A stretch of 64,000 nt of DNA, taken from the NCBI RefSeq assembly GCF_913020055.1, contig NZ_CAJWCF010000005.1, forward strand, positions 26,129 through 90,128. Reading direction: 5' to 3'. The stretch comes from an uncultured Paraglaciecola sp. GTDB lineage: Bacteria; Pseudomonadota; Gammaproteobacteria; Enterobacterales; Alteromonadaceae. Shown here in pieces: positions 18,967-28,931 of this stretch (the first letter of the stretch is position 1; the number at the start of each line of letters is the position of its first letter). Under the pieces are notes generated by a model that worked only from the letters and a program-made list of their open reading frames with translations, was not told the DNA's origin and did not search any database. The position numbers and the translations under genes were made by a program.

Positions 18967-21900
18967 ATGTTTACTCAAATGTTAAGGTTTGAATGGCGCT
19001 ATTTTACTCGCCAGCCCTCTTTTATCGTGACTTGTTTAGTTTTTTTCTTATTGCCATTCCTTGCCATCACCATTGATGGAGTGCAAATTGGTTCAGGTGG
19101 AAATGTGTTGTTTAACAGTCCCTTTGCTGTTAGCCAAACCATGCTAATTTTTGGCCTGATTAGTATGTTTATGGTGGTCAATTTTGTAGCCAGTACTGCC
19201 ACACGAAACCATACATCTTTCATGTCAGAGATTATTTATACCAAACCCATCAAACCTTTAAGTTACAACCTTGGACGGTTTTTTGGCGCTTATTTAATAT
19301 GCCTAGCCGTATTTGCCATGGTGCCATTAGGTTTATTTATAGGCAGCTTAATGCCTTGGATCGATGGCGAAAGAGTTGGCCCAAATAGTTTGATGATGTA
19401 CTTACAACCCTTCTTGATTTTTTCCACCACCACTATTTTTGTTCTTGCAACTTTATTCTATGGGGTCACTAATTTCTTTAAAAGTGTGATGGCTGGTTAC
19501 ATCTGTGCCTTGGGTTTGTTTATTTTATATTTCGTTTCAGGGCAAGTATTTAATGAACCCGAGCAACGAACCATAAGAGCATTACTTGACCCATTTGCCA
19601 TAGGTTCATTTCGCGAATATACACGCTATTGGACAGCCTTTGAAAAGAACGCATTATTACCCGTTCTTGAGGGTGCAATATTACAAAACCGTTTATTGTG
19701 GCTAGCGGTGGGAAGCTTTATTCTTCTGACCGCAGGTCGACTGTTTAAGCCGTTAACGCTAAGCGCAAACAAAACCAGCAAAAAATCCAAGAAAGAAAGA
19801 ATAGACGTTATTCCTGCCAACAGTAATATTGCGATTAAGGCCTCATCCAAAAACGGTTTTGCGCAATTTTTCATTCGCACCAAATTTGAAATTAAGCAGG
19901 TAATGCTGAGCCCAGCATTCCCTGTTTTATTGCTGTTTTCAGCCTTTCAACTTATTGCCGGCTTTCTTAACATAAATGGAGCTTTTGGCGCCCCAAACTG
20001 GCCACTCACTCAAACCTTAGTGCAAATCATTGTGGGTGCTTTTAGCCTAATGACGATTATTGTCATTACCTATTACACAGCAGAAGTGGTTTGGCGTGAA
20101 CGTACTGTAGGTATGGGCGATATTATCGACAGTATGCCCGTACGCAACGTCACTTTTTGGTTATCAAAATTACTTGCAGTGATGTTAGTGATTGTATCGC
20201 TGCATTTTGCAGGATTGGTCATCGCTATTGTCAAACAATTGCTTTCGGGTTATGAAAACATTGAGTTCGGGCAATATTTGATCAGCTTACTGTATTTTGC
20301 TGTGTTGCCCTTTTGCCTACTCATAGTATTGGCGTTTTTACTCCAAGTATTAAGCCCCAATAAATATGTGGGCATGTTAATTTTTGTTGGCTACATAATT
20401 GTATCCAGTGTGTTTGGTCAAATAGGCATTGAACACAACATGTTTAATTTTGGCACCGCACCTGTTTTGCAATACTCAGATTTAAATGGCTATGGCTGGT
20501 ATATACAGACTCAGAATTGGTACATGCTTTATTGGACAGCTCTGTCAGTGGTGTTGGGTGTGATGAGTTATGGTATGTGGCAAAGGGGCCCTCAGGCATC
20601 GCTTAAACAACGTTTTAGTTTGTTAAGTTATCAGCTAGGTAATCAAGGCAAAAGTATTGCAGCGGTAGCATTAGTCATATTTATATCTACAGGTGGCTAT
20701 ATTCATTACAACACCAAAGTGTTGAATGATTTTTATGGCCAAGATCAGATTTTGGATACACAAGCCGATTACGAAAAAGATTACATTGAATTTCGTGATG
20801 CACCTATGCCAAGTGTCGTAGCCATTAATGCCACAATAGATGTTTTCCCCAAAGAGCGACGTATCCAAGCCAACGCCTCCGTCAATCTGATTAACCGCAC
20901 AGACCAGCCCATCAGTCGTTTTCTGGTGAATATTCCACGCTTCACAAAAGACTATAATGTAGTGATCCCAGGTGGTGAATTAGGTGAAACCAACACCAAA
21001 TACAACCTTGCATGGTTCGAATTTACTCAGCCTATGGCACCTGGTGAAGAGCGCACCGGTCAACTGAATGTTATCCGAGCTCACCAAGGGTTTAAAGACA
21101 GAGGTGAAGACAATACCTTAGTGAAGAACGGTACGTTTATAAACAACTTCGAATTGTTCCCATCTTTTGGTTTCAACGAAGGTTACCAAATAAGAGATCA
21201 ACATGAACGCCGTAAACGAGACTTAGAGCCTTTACAGCGGGCATATAAACTTGAAGATACTAGCCGCTATACGGAAAGTTTTTTTGGTAGTGGTGTCGAG
21301 TTTATTGATTTTAGTGCCACAGTCTCTACAAGCGATGATCAATTTGCCATTGTGCCTGGATATTTGCAAAAAGAATGGCAACAAGATGGCCGCAATTATT
21401 ATAGATACGAGATGGACGCCCCGATGGTCAACTTTTTTAGTGTGATGTCGGCTAACCTAGAGAAGAAAACAGTCGAACATGATGGGATTAATATCGAGGT
21501 CTACTACCATAAAAATCATCATTGGAATGTGGACAGAATGATTGAGTCTAGCCAAGACTCTCTCGACTACTTTCAAAAAGTATTTAGCCCTTATCAACAC
21601 AAGCAATTAAGGATTATTGAGTTTCCAGGTTACCGTGGATTTGCACAAAGTTTTGCAAACACTGTGCCCTATTCCGAAAATATTGGTTTTATTTCGGACT
21701 TACGTAACCCTGAAGATATTGACCCAGTTTATTATGTCACTGCTCACGAAGTGGCTCACCAGTGGTGGGGGCATCAACTCAACGCTGCCAATGTGCAAGG
21801 TAGCGCGGTATTGTCTGAAACCTTATCGCAATACAGCGCGTTAATGGTCATGAAGAAAAAGTATGGTGAAATAAAGCTACGTAAGTTTTTAACCCATGAA

Positions 21901-22524
21901 TTGGATCGTTATTTAAGAGGTCGCAGTGCAGAACGGATTGAAGAAATGCCACTGCTACGCGCAGAAAACCAACAATACATTCATTATCAAAAAGGCTCTA
22001 TAGTGATGATGGCCTTGGTTAACAAACTAGGTGAAGAGCGTCTTAATAAAGCCTTACAAGCATTGCTATACGAATATCAGTTTAGAGAAGACTTGTACCC
22101 TACCACTTTGGACTTGGTGAGACATTTAGATAATGTATCGAACGAGGCAGAACAGGCTTATATTAAAGACTTGTTTGAGCAAATCACTATTTACGATTTG
22201 CGCGCCAAAGAGGTGGTAAAGGAAGAGCTTGAAGACGGCAAAACCAAGGTTATATTAACGGTATCTGCACAACAATTTAGTGCAGATGGAAAAGGACAAG
22301 AAACCGAACAGCCTTTTAATGAAGAGGTTGAAATTGTTTTGTTTAGCGACGATCCAAACAAATTTGATGCCGACAACAAAGTGATTTACCAAGGATTGCA
22401 TCGTATAGAAAGTGGCGACTCAGTGATCGAACTAATAGTAGATGAAGTACCTGGTTTTGCAGGTATTGATCCATTTGTACGTTTTATTGACCGAGACACT
22501 GGCAATAATATTATTAAGTTGTAA
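18967..22524 (+). CDS. ABC permease fused to M1-family aminopeptidase
   Basis: A 1185-residue fusion. The N-terminal about 580 residues contain two ABC-2 type membrane blocks, each with about six hydrophobic helices (about 15-265 and 315-580), joined by a Lys/Ser-rich loop. The C-terminal about 600 residues form an M1-type metallopeptidase domain: zinc motif HEVAH (927-931), with SETLSQYSA supplying the downstream Glu, and PYSENIGFI in place of the usual GAMEN exopeptidase motif. HEVAH to the Glu spans 19 residues rather than the usual 18 of classical M1 enzymes; I recall the same in other permease/M1 fusions. The topology puts the peptidase after the last helix, likely periplasmic. It forms an operon with the ATPase. 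Substrate unknown. Confidence 0.9.
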   Translation: MFTQMLRFEWRYFTRQPSFIVTCLVFFLLPFLAITIDGVQIGSGGNVLFNSPFAVSQTMLIFGLISMFMVVNFVASTATRNHTSFMSEIIYTKPIKPLSYNLGRFFGAYLICLAVFAMVPLGLFIGSLMPWIDGERVGPNSLMMYLQPFLIFSTTTIFVLATLFYGVTNFFKSVMAGYICALGLFILYFVSGQVFNEPEQRTIRALLDPFAIGSFREYTRYWTAFEKNALLPVLEGAILQNRLLWLAVGSFILLTAGRLFKPLTLSANKTSKKSKKERIDVIPANSNIAIKASSKNGFAQFFIRTKFEIKQVMLSPAFPVLLLFSAFQLIAGFLNINGAFGAPNWPLTQTLVQIIVGAFSLMTIIVITYYTAEVVWRERTVGMGDIIDSMPVRNVTFWLSKLLAVMLVIVSLHFAGLVIAIVKQLLSGYENIEFGQYLISLLYFAVLPFCLLIVLAFLLQVLSPNKYVGMLIFVGYIIVSSVFGQIGIEHNMFNFGTAPVLQYSDLNGYGWYIQTQNWYMLYWTALSVVLGVMSYGMWQRGPQASLKQRFSLLSYQLGNQGKSIAAVALVIFISTGGYIHYNTKVLNDFYGQDQILDTQADYEKDYIEFRDAPMPSVVAINATIDVFPKERRIQANASVNLINRTDQPISRFLVNIPRFTKDYNVVIPGGELGETNTKYNLAWFEFTQPMAPGEERTGQLNVIRAHQGFKDRGEDNTLVKNGTFINNFELFPSFGFNEGYQIRDQHERRKRDLEPLQRAYKLEDTSRYTESFFGSGVEFIDFSATVSTSDDQFAIVPGYLQKEWQQDGRNYYRYEMDAPMVNFFSVMSANLEKKTVEHDGINIEVYYHKNHHWNVDRMIESSQDSLDYFQKVFSPYQHKQLRIIEFPGYRGFAQSFANTVPYSENIGFISDLRNPEDIDPVYYVTAHEVAHQWWGHQLNAANVQGSAVLSETLSQYSALMVMKKKYGEIKLRKFLTHELDRYLRGRSAERIEEMPLLRAENQQYIHYQKGSIVMMALVNKLGEERLNKALQALLYEYQFREDLYPTTLDLVRHLDNVSNEAEQAYIKDLFEQITIYDLRAKEVVKEELEDGKTKVILTVSAQQFSADGKGQETEQPFNEEVEIVLFSDDPNKFDADNKVIYQGLHRIESGDSVIELIVDEVPGFAGIDPFVRFIDRDTGNNIIKL

Positions 22525-22547
22525 TGCTAAAAACTTGTTAAGCTAAG

Positions 22548-22571
22548 CCCTCATTTTGAGGGTTTTTTTTT
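22548..22571 (+). terminator. Terminator of the ABC/M1 operon
   Basis: Stem CCCTCA (22548-22553) with TGAGGG (22557-22562) and nine following T, starting 24 bp after the stop codon. Confidence 0.85.
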
Positions 22572-22791
22572 GCAACCCAATAAATGACACAGCAACATGA
22601 CGACTATTTAGTGGAGCCAGCCCATCTCAACTTTGTTAAATTTGCAGTACACCAATGAAAACAAGTGAAGGTTTATAATTCAGTTGGTGTTTTTAAAAAA
22701 GTTAATCAACTGTGCGGCTATTTAAAAACCGCAAAATTTATTTAGTCAGCCTGTTTGCTGTCACTCAACTACAAAAACCTAAGAGCAACTT

Positions 22792-24015
22792 ATGCCATCA
22801 CCATTGTCACATATACGCGTACTAGAACTCAGTCGTATTTTAGCGGGGCCTTGGGCCGGACAAATGTTGGCGGACTTAGGTGCAGAAGTGATTAAAGTAG
22901 AAAAGCCGATACAAGGTGATGACACTCGTCACTGGGGTCCCCCTTATTTAAATAATCAACAAACTGAAAACCCAACAGATTCAGCATATTTTTTATCGGC
23001 CAATCGAGGTAAACGCTCGATTACGGTCGATATACATCACCAAGATGGACAAGCCGTTATTCAGCAACTTGTAGAAAGCTGTGATGTCCTGATAGAAAAC
23101 TTTAAGGTAGGCAGTTTACAAAAATACCACCTAGACTTTGCTAGCTTATCAGCGATTAATCCTAAATTGATTTATTGCTCTATCACAGGTTTTGGCCAAG
23201 ATGGGCCTTATGCTCAAAGAGCCGGATACGACTTTCTGTTACAGGGTATGGGCGGACTAATGAGTGTAACGGGGCAGCCTGATCATTTACCTGGTGGAGG
23301 CCCACAAAAAGTCGGCGTGGCTTTAACCGACATCATGACAGGAATGTATGCCACCACGGCTATACAAGCGGCAATAATTGAGCGAGAAAAATCTGGTTTA
23401 GGTCAACATATTGATCTGGCTTTACTTGATGTACAAGTTGCGTGTTTAGCCAATCAGGGTATGAACTATCTGGTTAGCCAAGACATTCCTAAGCGCATGG
23501 GTAATGCCCACCCTAATATTGTGCCCTACCAAACGTTTCAAACAGCGGATGGCTTTATCATTTTGACCGTTGGTAACGACTCACAATTTGCAGATTTTTG
23601 TGAGGTAGCGGAATGCCAAGCGTTAATCCAAGACCCTCGCTTCACCACTAATCAAGCAAGAGTGCGCAACAGAGAAATTGTAATTGAAACATTGGCAGAA
23701 ATCATCAAAGCAAAAAGCAGTGATGTTTGGTTACAACAACTAGAAATAAAAGGCGTTCCATGTGGCCCAATCAACGACATTGCGCAAGTATTCGATAACC
23801 CACAAGTTAAACACCGCAATATGCTAGGTGAACTAAACCACCCCGAAAATGGCAAAGTACCAACAGTCGCCAACCCTATTAATTTTTCACGTACCCCTAT
23901 CGAGTACAATCAGGCACCTCCGAATCTTGGAGAACATACGGAAAATGTGTTGTCAGAGCTATTAGGTTATGACAAAAACACCATTAGCCACCTGCGCCAT
24001 TCAAAAATAATTTAA
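22792..24015 (+). CDS. CaiB/BaiF family CoA transferase
   Basis: Class III CoA transferase of 407 residues. The family N-terminus is clear: PLSHIRVLELSRILAGPWAGQMLADLGAEVIKVEKP, then LSANRGKRSITVDI, VLIENFKVGSL, and LIYCSITGFGQDGPYAQRAGYDFLLQGMGGLMSVTG, whose Asp in GYDFLLQ corresponds to the conserved catalytic region. Members move CoA between carboxylic acids such as formyl-, succinyl-, carnitine or mesaconyl substrates; the pair cannot be assigned. It stands alone between two terminators or gaps. Confidence 0.92.
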   Translation: MPSPLSHIRVLELSRILAGPWAGQMLADLGAEVIKVEKPIQGDDTRHWGPPYLNNQQTENPTDSAYFLSANRGKRSITVDIHHQDGQAVIQQLVESCDVLIENFKVGSLQKYHLDFASLSAINPKLIYCSITGFGQDGPYAQRAGYDFLLQGMGGLMSVTGQPDHLPGGGPQKVGVALTDIMTGMYATTAIQAAIIEREKSGLGQHIDLALLDVQVACLANQGMNYLVSQDIPKRMGNAHPNIVPYQTFQTADGFIILTVGNDSQFADFCEVAECQALIQDPRFTTNQARVRNREIVIETLAEIIKAKSSDVWLQQLEIKGVPCGPINDIAQVFDNPQVKHRNMLGELNHPENGKVPTVANPINFSRTPIEYNQAPPNLGEHTENVLSELLGYDKNTISHLRHSKII

Positions 24016-24126
24016 TTAAAGTTACGCACTGCCTAACATCAATTTTTGATGCGGATTGTATAGTTTAACCCTGATTATTGGTTATAGTCTTGGTGATTAC
24101 ATTCACTTCTAATCGGATTTCCAATC

Positions 24127-24654
24127 ATGGCTAATTTTATTCGACTCACTTTTTTCCTATCGCTAATAGTTTTCACTTTTGCATTGAAGGCTCACCCTGA
24201 TGAGGTGTTATCAAATACAGAGACCTTAGCTCCTGGAGCTTCCTCAGCACCCGCTTCAATTGGGGATGTAAAGTGGATATCGGGTTATTGGCAGGGTGAT
24301 ATCTGAGGTGGTCAGTTCGAGGAAATTTGGTCACAACCCTCGGCAGGCTCTATGATGGCTTCCTTCAAATTTATTCAAGATAATCAAGTAAGATTTTATG
24401 AATTGATGGCCATATCAGAACATAAAGGTAGTCTCATTTTACGACTCAAACACTTTGGTCGAGATCTCATTGGTTGGGAGGAGAAAGACCAAAGCATGGA
24501 TTTTAAGTTGGTTAGGTTCACTAAGACTTCAGCTTACTTTGAAGGTTACACCTATAATCTGGTCAACCAGAATGAGATGCATGTCTACGTGGTAATTGAC
24601 AATGACGGGGAAAAGCAAGAAACAAAGTTTGTATTTAAGCGGCGTTCACAATAA
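24127..24654 (+). pseudogene. DUF6265-like secreted protein interrupted by an in-frame TGA
   Basis: Reading from the ATG at 24127 gives a signal peptide (MANFIRLTFFLSLIVFTFALKA), a Ser/Ala-rich linker and the domain start DVKWISGYWQGDI, then a TGA at codon 60 (24304-24306). The same frame continues without break as GGQFEEIWSQPSAGSMMASFKF to the stop at 24654. The segment W-x-G-x-W then EE-x-W then G-x-M is typical of the small DUF6265 family of unknown function. The stop is a single-base change from Gly (GGA), Arg (CGA) or Trp (TGG). Internal ATGs at 24352 and 24355 would give only a truncated, unsecreted piece. It is most likely a recent pseudogene; a sequencing error is also possible. Confidence 0.72.
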
Positions 24655-24786
24655 GCCAAAAAACTTTTTTATTGCAGTGTAAATTACTCATTTATTGAGC
24701 ATTTATTTGCTAGACAATCAGTCCCGACAAGAATAGATTAGTTACTTAATATAAATCACTGATTTATATAACAAAGGACTGAGAAA

Positions 24787-26433
24787 TTGATAAAAATACC
24801 CGAACAAAAATCTAATGCTGATATTGAAGTACTGATAATAGATGGCCAGGACCTAGTACATACAGTGGTTAGGGGGGCTTTGCTTGATGCGGGTATTGAA
24901 AAAGTAAAAAGTGCTCACAATTCAGACTCAGCATTAAGGTTTTGCCAAGCAACACGTTTCGATATGGTACTGATTGCCTTTGACGTCAAAAGTGACAAAG
25001 ATGGTTTTAACTTATTGGAAGAAATGAAGTTCAAGGGTTACATCACTAAAACCACTTGTGTGATATTTCTAAGTGCAGATACATCTAAAGGTTTAGTCAA
25101 TTGTGTAGTGGAAATGGAGCCCACTGATTTTTGGGTCAAACCACTGGATCGCTTAAAAGTTGCCAAGCGTATTGGTCAAGTTATTGCCATCGAAAAGAAA
25201 CTTTACGCCTTGCGTTTTTGTTTTGACCAAGGTGAATTTCCTACGGCTATTTATTACGCTGAACGCCAGTTACAAGACTCATCTTTGACATTGTATCACC
25301 CGCATATTAATCGATTGATTGGCAGAAGTTTATTTAATATGAAGGAGTATCAAGGGGCACAAGAATTCTATGAAAATCTGGCTGAAAAATATTCTTACGC
25401 ATGGGTACAGGTGGGTTTAGCCGCAACTTTACTTAAACAAAAAAAGATAGATGAAGCAACCGAATTAACCTCCGCACTGCTTTTACGAAATGATACAAAA
25501 TTTGCTACCTACGACTTACTGGCGGAATATCATATTGATAATGAAGACTATCAGCAAGGGTATGAAATTATTCAAGAAGCGACTAAATTAGCTCCCCGTA
25601 GTATTGAACGAAATAAAAAATCATGGAACTTAGCCAGATTAAATCATGACAGAATGGGGCAATACCTAGCCACCAGAAATATTGCCAAATACGCTAAAAA
25701 CTCGATTCATGACTCACCCGCTTTACAACTTAATGTCATCCGCTCTGGTTCAGATCTGGCAGGCACCTTATCTGAAACCGAATCAAATAAGCTGTTAATC
25801 AACACTGAAAAAACGCTAGAACTATTAAAACAAGACTTTGCTGCAGCCTCCGATTTGGGCGATCAGATCACTGTGATCGAAGTAAGACTGCTTAACTTGC
25901 GCCAAAATAAAAAACAAGCAGAACAAGTCATGTTGCAACACACTCGAGCAAGTGCCTTGAAAAATTTCGAAGACAACCTAGATAAAGTTAAAGCCTTTCA
26001 TGAAGTCGGTTTGTGGGAGCAATCAATGCGTTTGCTTGAACAGATGAAAGATGAAGTTGGCAATGACTCCTTTACCGGAAAAGTGTTGAGTGAATATTTA
26101 GAGCAAGAGTCAAAAGAGCGACAAGACATTCGTTATAGCCCAAAAGAATTGGGTGAAATGGCTTCTGCCTATTATAAAAACAAACGCTATAAACCTGCTT
26201 ATAACTTACTCTGCCAAGCTGCACAGCTGTCACCGAACAATCCCAACATCACTATTAGCCTATTAAAAGTATTGGCCATTTTAGCAGAAGTAGAAGGACT
26301 AACCGAAGAAGAAACGGAAAGTGTCTCCAGCTGTTTAGAGGCTTTAGAAGGAGTGACTTTGTCTGAAAGTCAACAAGTTAAGTTGGATGACTATAATCAA
26401 CGAATTGATAAAGTACTTGAGACAGAGCAATAA
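24787..26433 (+). CDS. Degenerate response-regulator receiver with TPR repeats
   Basis: A 548-residue cytoplasmic protein. Residues about 12-135 form a CheY-like receiver (VLIIDGQDLVHTVVRGALLDAGI) with the conserved Lys in FWVKPLD and the switch Ser in FLSAD. The position that normally holds the phospho-acceptor Asp reads DMVLIA, so it is Ala64, and the acidic pair is reduced to Asp19. The rest is helical with TPR motifs (about 145-300 and 440-510), suggesting protein binding. The start is TTG, with AAAGGA eight bases upstream. It likely works without phosphorylation; the partner is unknown. Confidence 0.82.
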   Translation: MIKIPEQKSNADIEVLIIDGQDLVHTVVRGALLDAGIEKVKSAHNSDSALRFCQATRFDMVLIAFDVKSDKDGFNLLEEMKFKGYITKTTCVIFLSADTSKGLVNCVVEMEPTDFWVKPLDRLKVAKRIGQVIAIEKKLYALRFCFDQGEFPTAIYYAERQLQDSSLTLYHPHINRLIGRSLFNMKEYQGAQEFYENLAEKYSYAWVQVGLAATLLKQKKIDEATELTSALLLRNDTKFATYDLLAEYHIDNEDYQQGYEIIQEATKLAPRSIERNKKSWNLARLNHDRMGQYLATRNIAKYAKNSIHDSPALQLNVIRSGSDLAGTLSETESNKLLINTEKTLELLKQDFAAASDLGDQITVIEVRLLNLRQNKKQAEQVMLQHTRASALKNFEDNLDKVKAFHEVGLWEQSMRLLEQMKDEVGNDSFTGKVLSEYLEQESKERQDIRYSPKELGEMASAYYKNKRYKPAYNLLCQAAQLSPNNPNITISLLKVLAILAEVEGLTEEETESVSSCLEALEGVTLSESQQVKLDDYNQRIDKVLETEQ

Positions 26434-26460
26434 CTTAGGTTTTGGATTTAGTTACTGTGA

Positions 26461-27843
26461 CTAGAGAGTATTTTCTAACCTTAGGCTAACCAAAAAGTCA
26501 TTTTCATTTTGACATTGCGCACTTTGTCCAGGATGTAATCTTTCCTCTATTATTAGGGCCAGCACTTTTTCGTTTTGCAAAATAAATACCACTGACTCTC
26601 GTAACCAAGGGGCTATTTTCCACTGCTTAAACCATTGTTTAACGGGTTTTGAATGATCCGCACCAGCAGGTTTAAACTTTGCACCATATCCACCTAATCT
26701 TATCACCACCGCGCCTAATGCTGGGTCAATGGTTATCTGTGACTTTCCATCAACCGGCGTTTTAACTGATTTCGAAAAGAGCAGCCCCCCTAAACCATCA
26801 GGTAGCTGAATTTTTTCTTCTCCTAGCCATTCTTTGCTGTAGGCGTTGTGTTTTACTGGCACATTGATCACAAATAACTGCTGATCAAATCGCCTGAACT
26901 GCCAAGTATTCCATTGTAATATTGGTGTAGAGTCTTCAGCAGCTTCTAATAAATCAGGTGTAAGTCGACTTAACACTGCTAAAGATGGGTTTTGCATACC
27001 CAATTCGGACAACCAATAACGTACTATTTGATGTAACCATGACTGACTTAACTGCTTTAGGGCTGGCAGATGTAAACTATATACAGATGCTCTTATTTGT
27101 TTGAGCTTTTCAGCGCAGGTTTCATCCAATAAACTTTGTTGCTCGGCGCAAAGTGTGGCACTTCTAGCCACTGAACGAGAAATTTCTGGCCAACGACCTT
27201 GTAATACAGGCAATACATCATGGCGCAAAAAGTTACGTTCGAAATCCGTGTTTTGATTAGACTCATCTTCACACCATTGCAATTTATGCTGCAGTGCATA
27301 ATCCCAAATAACCTGTTGCGATGAGTCTAAAAGCGGTCGATAAAATCCTACTTTTTTGTCAGATTGTAATGGGCATTGAACATTCCAAGTGCGATTCATC
27401 GAAGATAAGCCTTTAGGCCCCGCTCCCCGCTTTAACTGTAATAAAAAAGTTTCGAGTTGGTCGTCCTGATGTTGTCCAAGAAGTACTTGGCTATTAGCCG
27501 GTGCTAACGCAACTAACTTGTTATAACGCGCCTCTCTGGCTTGTGCTTCAAGACTTTGCCTCGATACCACTTCAACCGAAACATTGGCGGTTTGAAAGTC
27601 AATATGTAGGTCCGCACACACCTGCTGACAATGTGTTTGCCACTGGTCTGCATGTTGACTTAAACCATGATGAATATGAATTGCGCTGAGCTCAAAACTG
27701 AATTGAGCCTCTTGTAAAACGGAATGCAACGCGTGCAACAGAACATGAGAGTCTACACCACCACTGTATGCAACCACTAGATGTGTGGCCGACGAGAGTG
27801 GCTCACAACTTAGTTGTTCCTTCAGTGTATTTAATATGGACAT
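26461..27843 (-). CDS. tilS: tRNA(Ile)-lysidine synthetase
   Basis: Modifies C34 of the CAU-anticodon tRNA-Ile2 to lysidine, so that it reads AUA. The 460-residue protein has the PP-loop SGGVDS (27-32) in the N-terminal ATP pyrophosphatase domain, the family segment LLGQHQDDQLETFLLQLKRGAGPKGLSSM, the substrate-recognition middle domain, and a C-terminal domain with GAKFKPAGADHSKPVKQWFKQWKIAPWLR. It is the last gene of the minus-strand cluster, but a terminator separates it from accA, so it may have its own promoter. Confidence 0.96.
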   Translation of the reverse strand: MSILNTLKEQLSCEPLSSATHLVVAYSGGVDSHVLLHALHSVLQEAQFSFELSAIHIHHGLSQHADQWQTHCQQVCADLHIDFQTANVSVEVVSRQSLEAQAREARYNKLVALAPANSQVLLGQHQDDQLETFLLQLKRGAGPKGLSSMNRTWNVQCPLQSDKKVGFYRPLLDSSQQVIWDYALQHKLQWCEDESNQNTDFERNFLRHDVLPVLQGRWPEISRSVARSATLCAEQQSLLDETCAEKLKQIRASVYSLHLPALKQLSQSWLHQIVRYWLSELGMQNPSLAVLSRLTPDLLEAAEDSTPILQWNTWQFRRFDQQLFVINVPVKHNAYSKEWLGEEKIQLPDGLGGLLFSKSVKTPVDGKSQITIDPALGAVVIRLGGYGAKFKPAGADHSKPVKQWFKQWKIAPWLRESVVFILQNEKVLALIIEERLHPGQSAQCQNENDFLVSLRLENTL

Positions 27844-27864
27844 AGTTCTCTGAATTATCTCAAT

Positions 27865-27893
27865 AACAAAAAAGCCATCTTAAAAGATGGCTT
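27865..27893 (-). terminator. Terminator downstream of accA
   Basis: Nine-base-pair stem AAGCCATCT (27872-27880) with AGATGGCTT (27885-27893), TTTA loop, and a T-run on the minus strand. It lies 26 bp after the accA stop. Confidence 0.8.
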
Positions 27894-27918
27894 ATACAAT
27901 CTATATAATGCTGATTAT

Positions 27919-28875
27919 TTAACAATAACCAAAAGACATCAATCGTTCATAACGTTGGGCTAACAATTCCTCAGTAGATAAACTACCAAGCTGTGCAAGC
28001 TGCTGTTTTAGCGTAGCTTTTAAATTAGCTGCCATTGAGTCATGATCCCTATGGGCTCCGCCTAAGGGTTCATTTATAATTTGATTGATTAAACCTAATT
28101 CTTTAATTTGCCCTGCACTGACACCCATTGCTTCGGCTGCTTGTGGGGCTTTATCAGCACTTTTCCACAAAATTGAAGCACATCCTTCTGGTGAAATCAC
28201 CGAGTAGGTACTGTATTGCAACATGTTAACTCTGTCGCCAACACCTATGGCCAATGCACCACCAGAACCACCTTCGCCAATTACAGTACATATAATTGGC
28301 ACCTTTAAGCCTGACATAACTTTTAGATTACGGGCGATGGCTTCACTTTGGCCACGTTCTTCAGCACCTACGCCAGGATAAGCTCCAGGGGTATCAATAA
28401 AGGTAATAATCGGTAAGTTAAAACGCTCGGCCATTTCCATCAAGCGTAATGCTTTTCTGTAACCTTCTGGTTTAGGCATGCCAAAATTACGCTTAATTTT
28501 TTCTTTAGTATCACGGCCCTTTTGATGACCAATAATCATCACTGGCTGCCCATCAATTTTTGCTAAGCCGCCTACTATGGCTTTGTCATCGGCAAAGGCT
28601 CTGTCACCTGCAAGTTCATCAAAATCTGTGCAGATACGCTCTACGTAATCATAGGTATAAGGACGCATAGGATGACGCGCAATTTGAGAAACTTGCCATG
28701 CGCCTAAATCAGCAAAAATTTTCCTGCTTAATTCTGCACTTTTTTCTCGAAGTTTGGTGATCTCTTCTTCGATATTAACGTCGAACTCTCCGCCTTGATT
28801 GACTAGTCTCAACTCTTCAATCTTCGCTTCTAATTCAGCGATAGGTTTTTCGAATTCTAAAAAATTTACACTCAT
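27919..28875 (-). CDS. accA: Acetyl-CoA carboxylase carboxyltransferase subunit alpha
   Basis: With AccD it transfers the carboxyl group from biotin carboxyl carrier protein to acetyl-CoA, making malonyl-CoA for fatty-acid synthesis. The 318-residue length matches E. coli (319). [18 protein letters not shown] opens the protein, and the carboxyltransferase domain shows [26 protein letters not shown] and [19 protein letters not shown], then [12 protein letters not shown]. It follows dnaE by 56 bp as in E. coli. Confidence 0.98.
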   Translation of the reverse strand: MSVNFLEFEKPIAELEAKIEELRLVNQGGEFDVNIEEEITKLREKSAELSRKIFADLGAWQVSQIARHPMRPYTYDYVERICTDFDELAGDRAFADDKAIVGGLAKIDGQPVMIIGHQKGRDTKEKIKRNFGMPKPEGYRKALRLMEMAERFNLPIITFIDTPGAYPGVGAEERGQSEAIARNLKVMSGLKVPIICTVIGEGGSGGALAIGVGDRVNMLQYSTYSVISPEGCASILWKSADKAPQAAEAMGVSAGQIKELGLINQIINEPLGGAHRDHDSMAANLKATLKQQLAQLGSLSTEELLAQRYERLMSFGYC

Positions 28876-28931
28876 TGAACACCTAATAATTAATGTTTAC
28901 AGCTTGTCATCAGTTCGCTTTTATTAACGAG

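Noticed and set aside
24304..24306. TGA as a selenocysteine codon
   Set aside because: The family has no known selenoprotein form, the position is not a redox centre, and I see no convincing downstream selenocysteine hairpin. A pseudogene or error is simpler.
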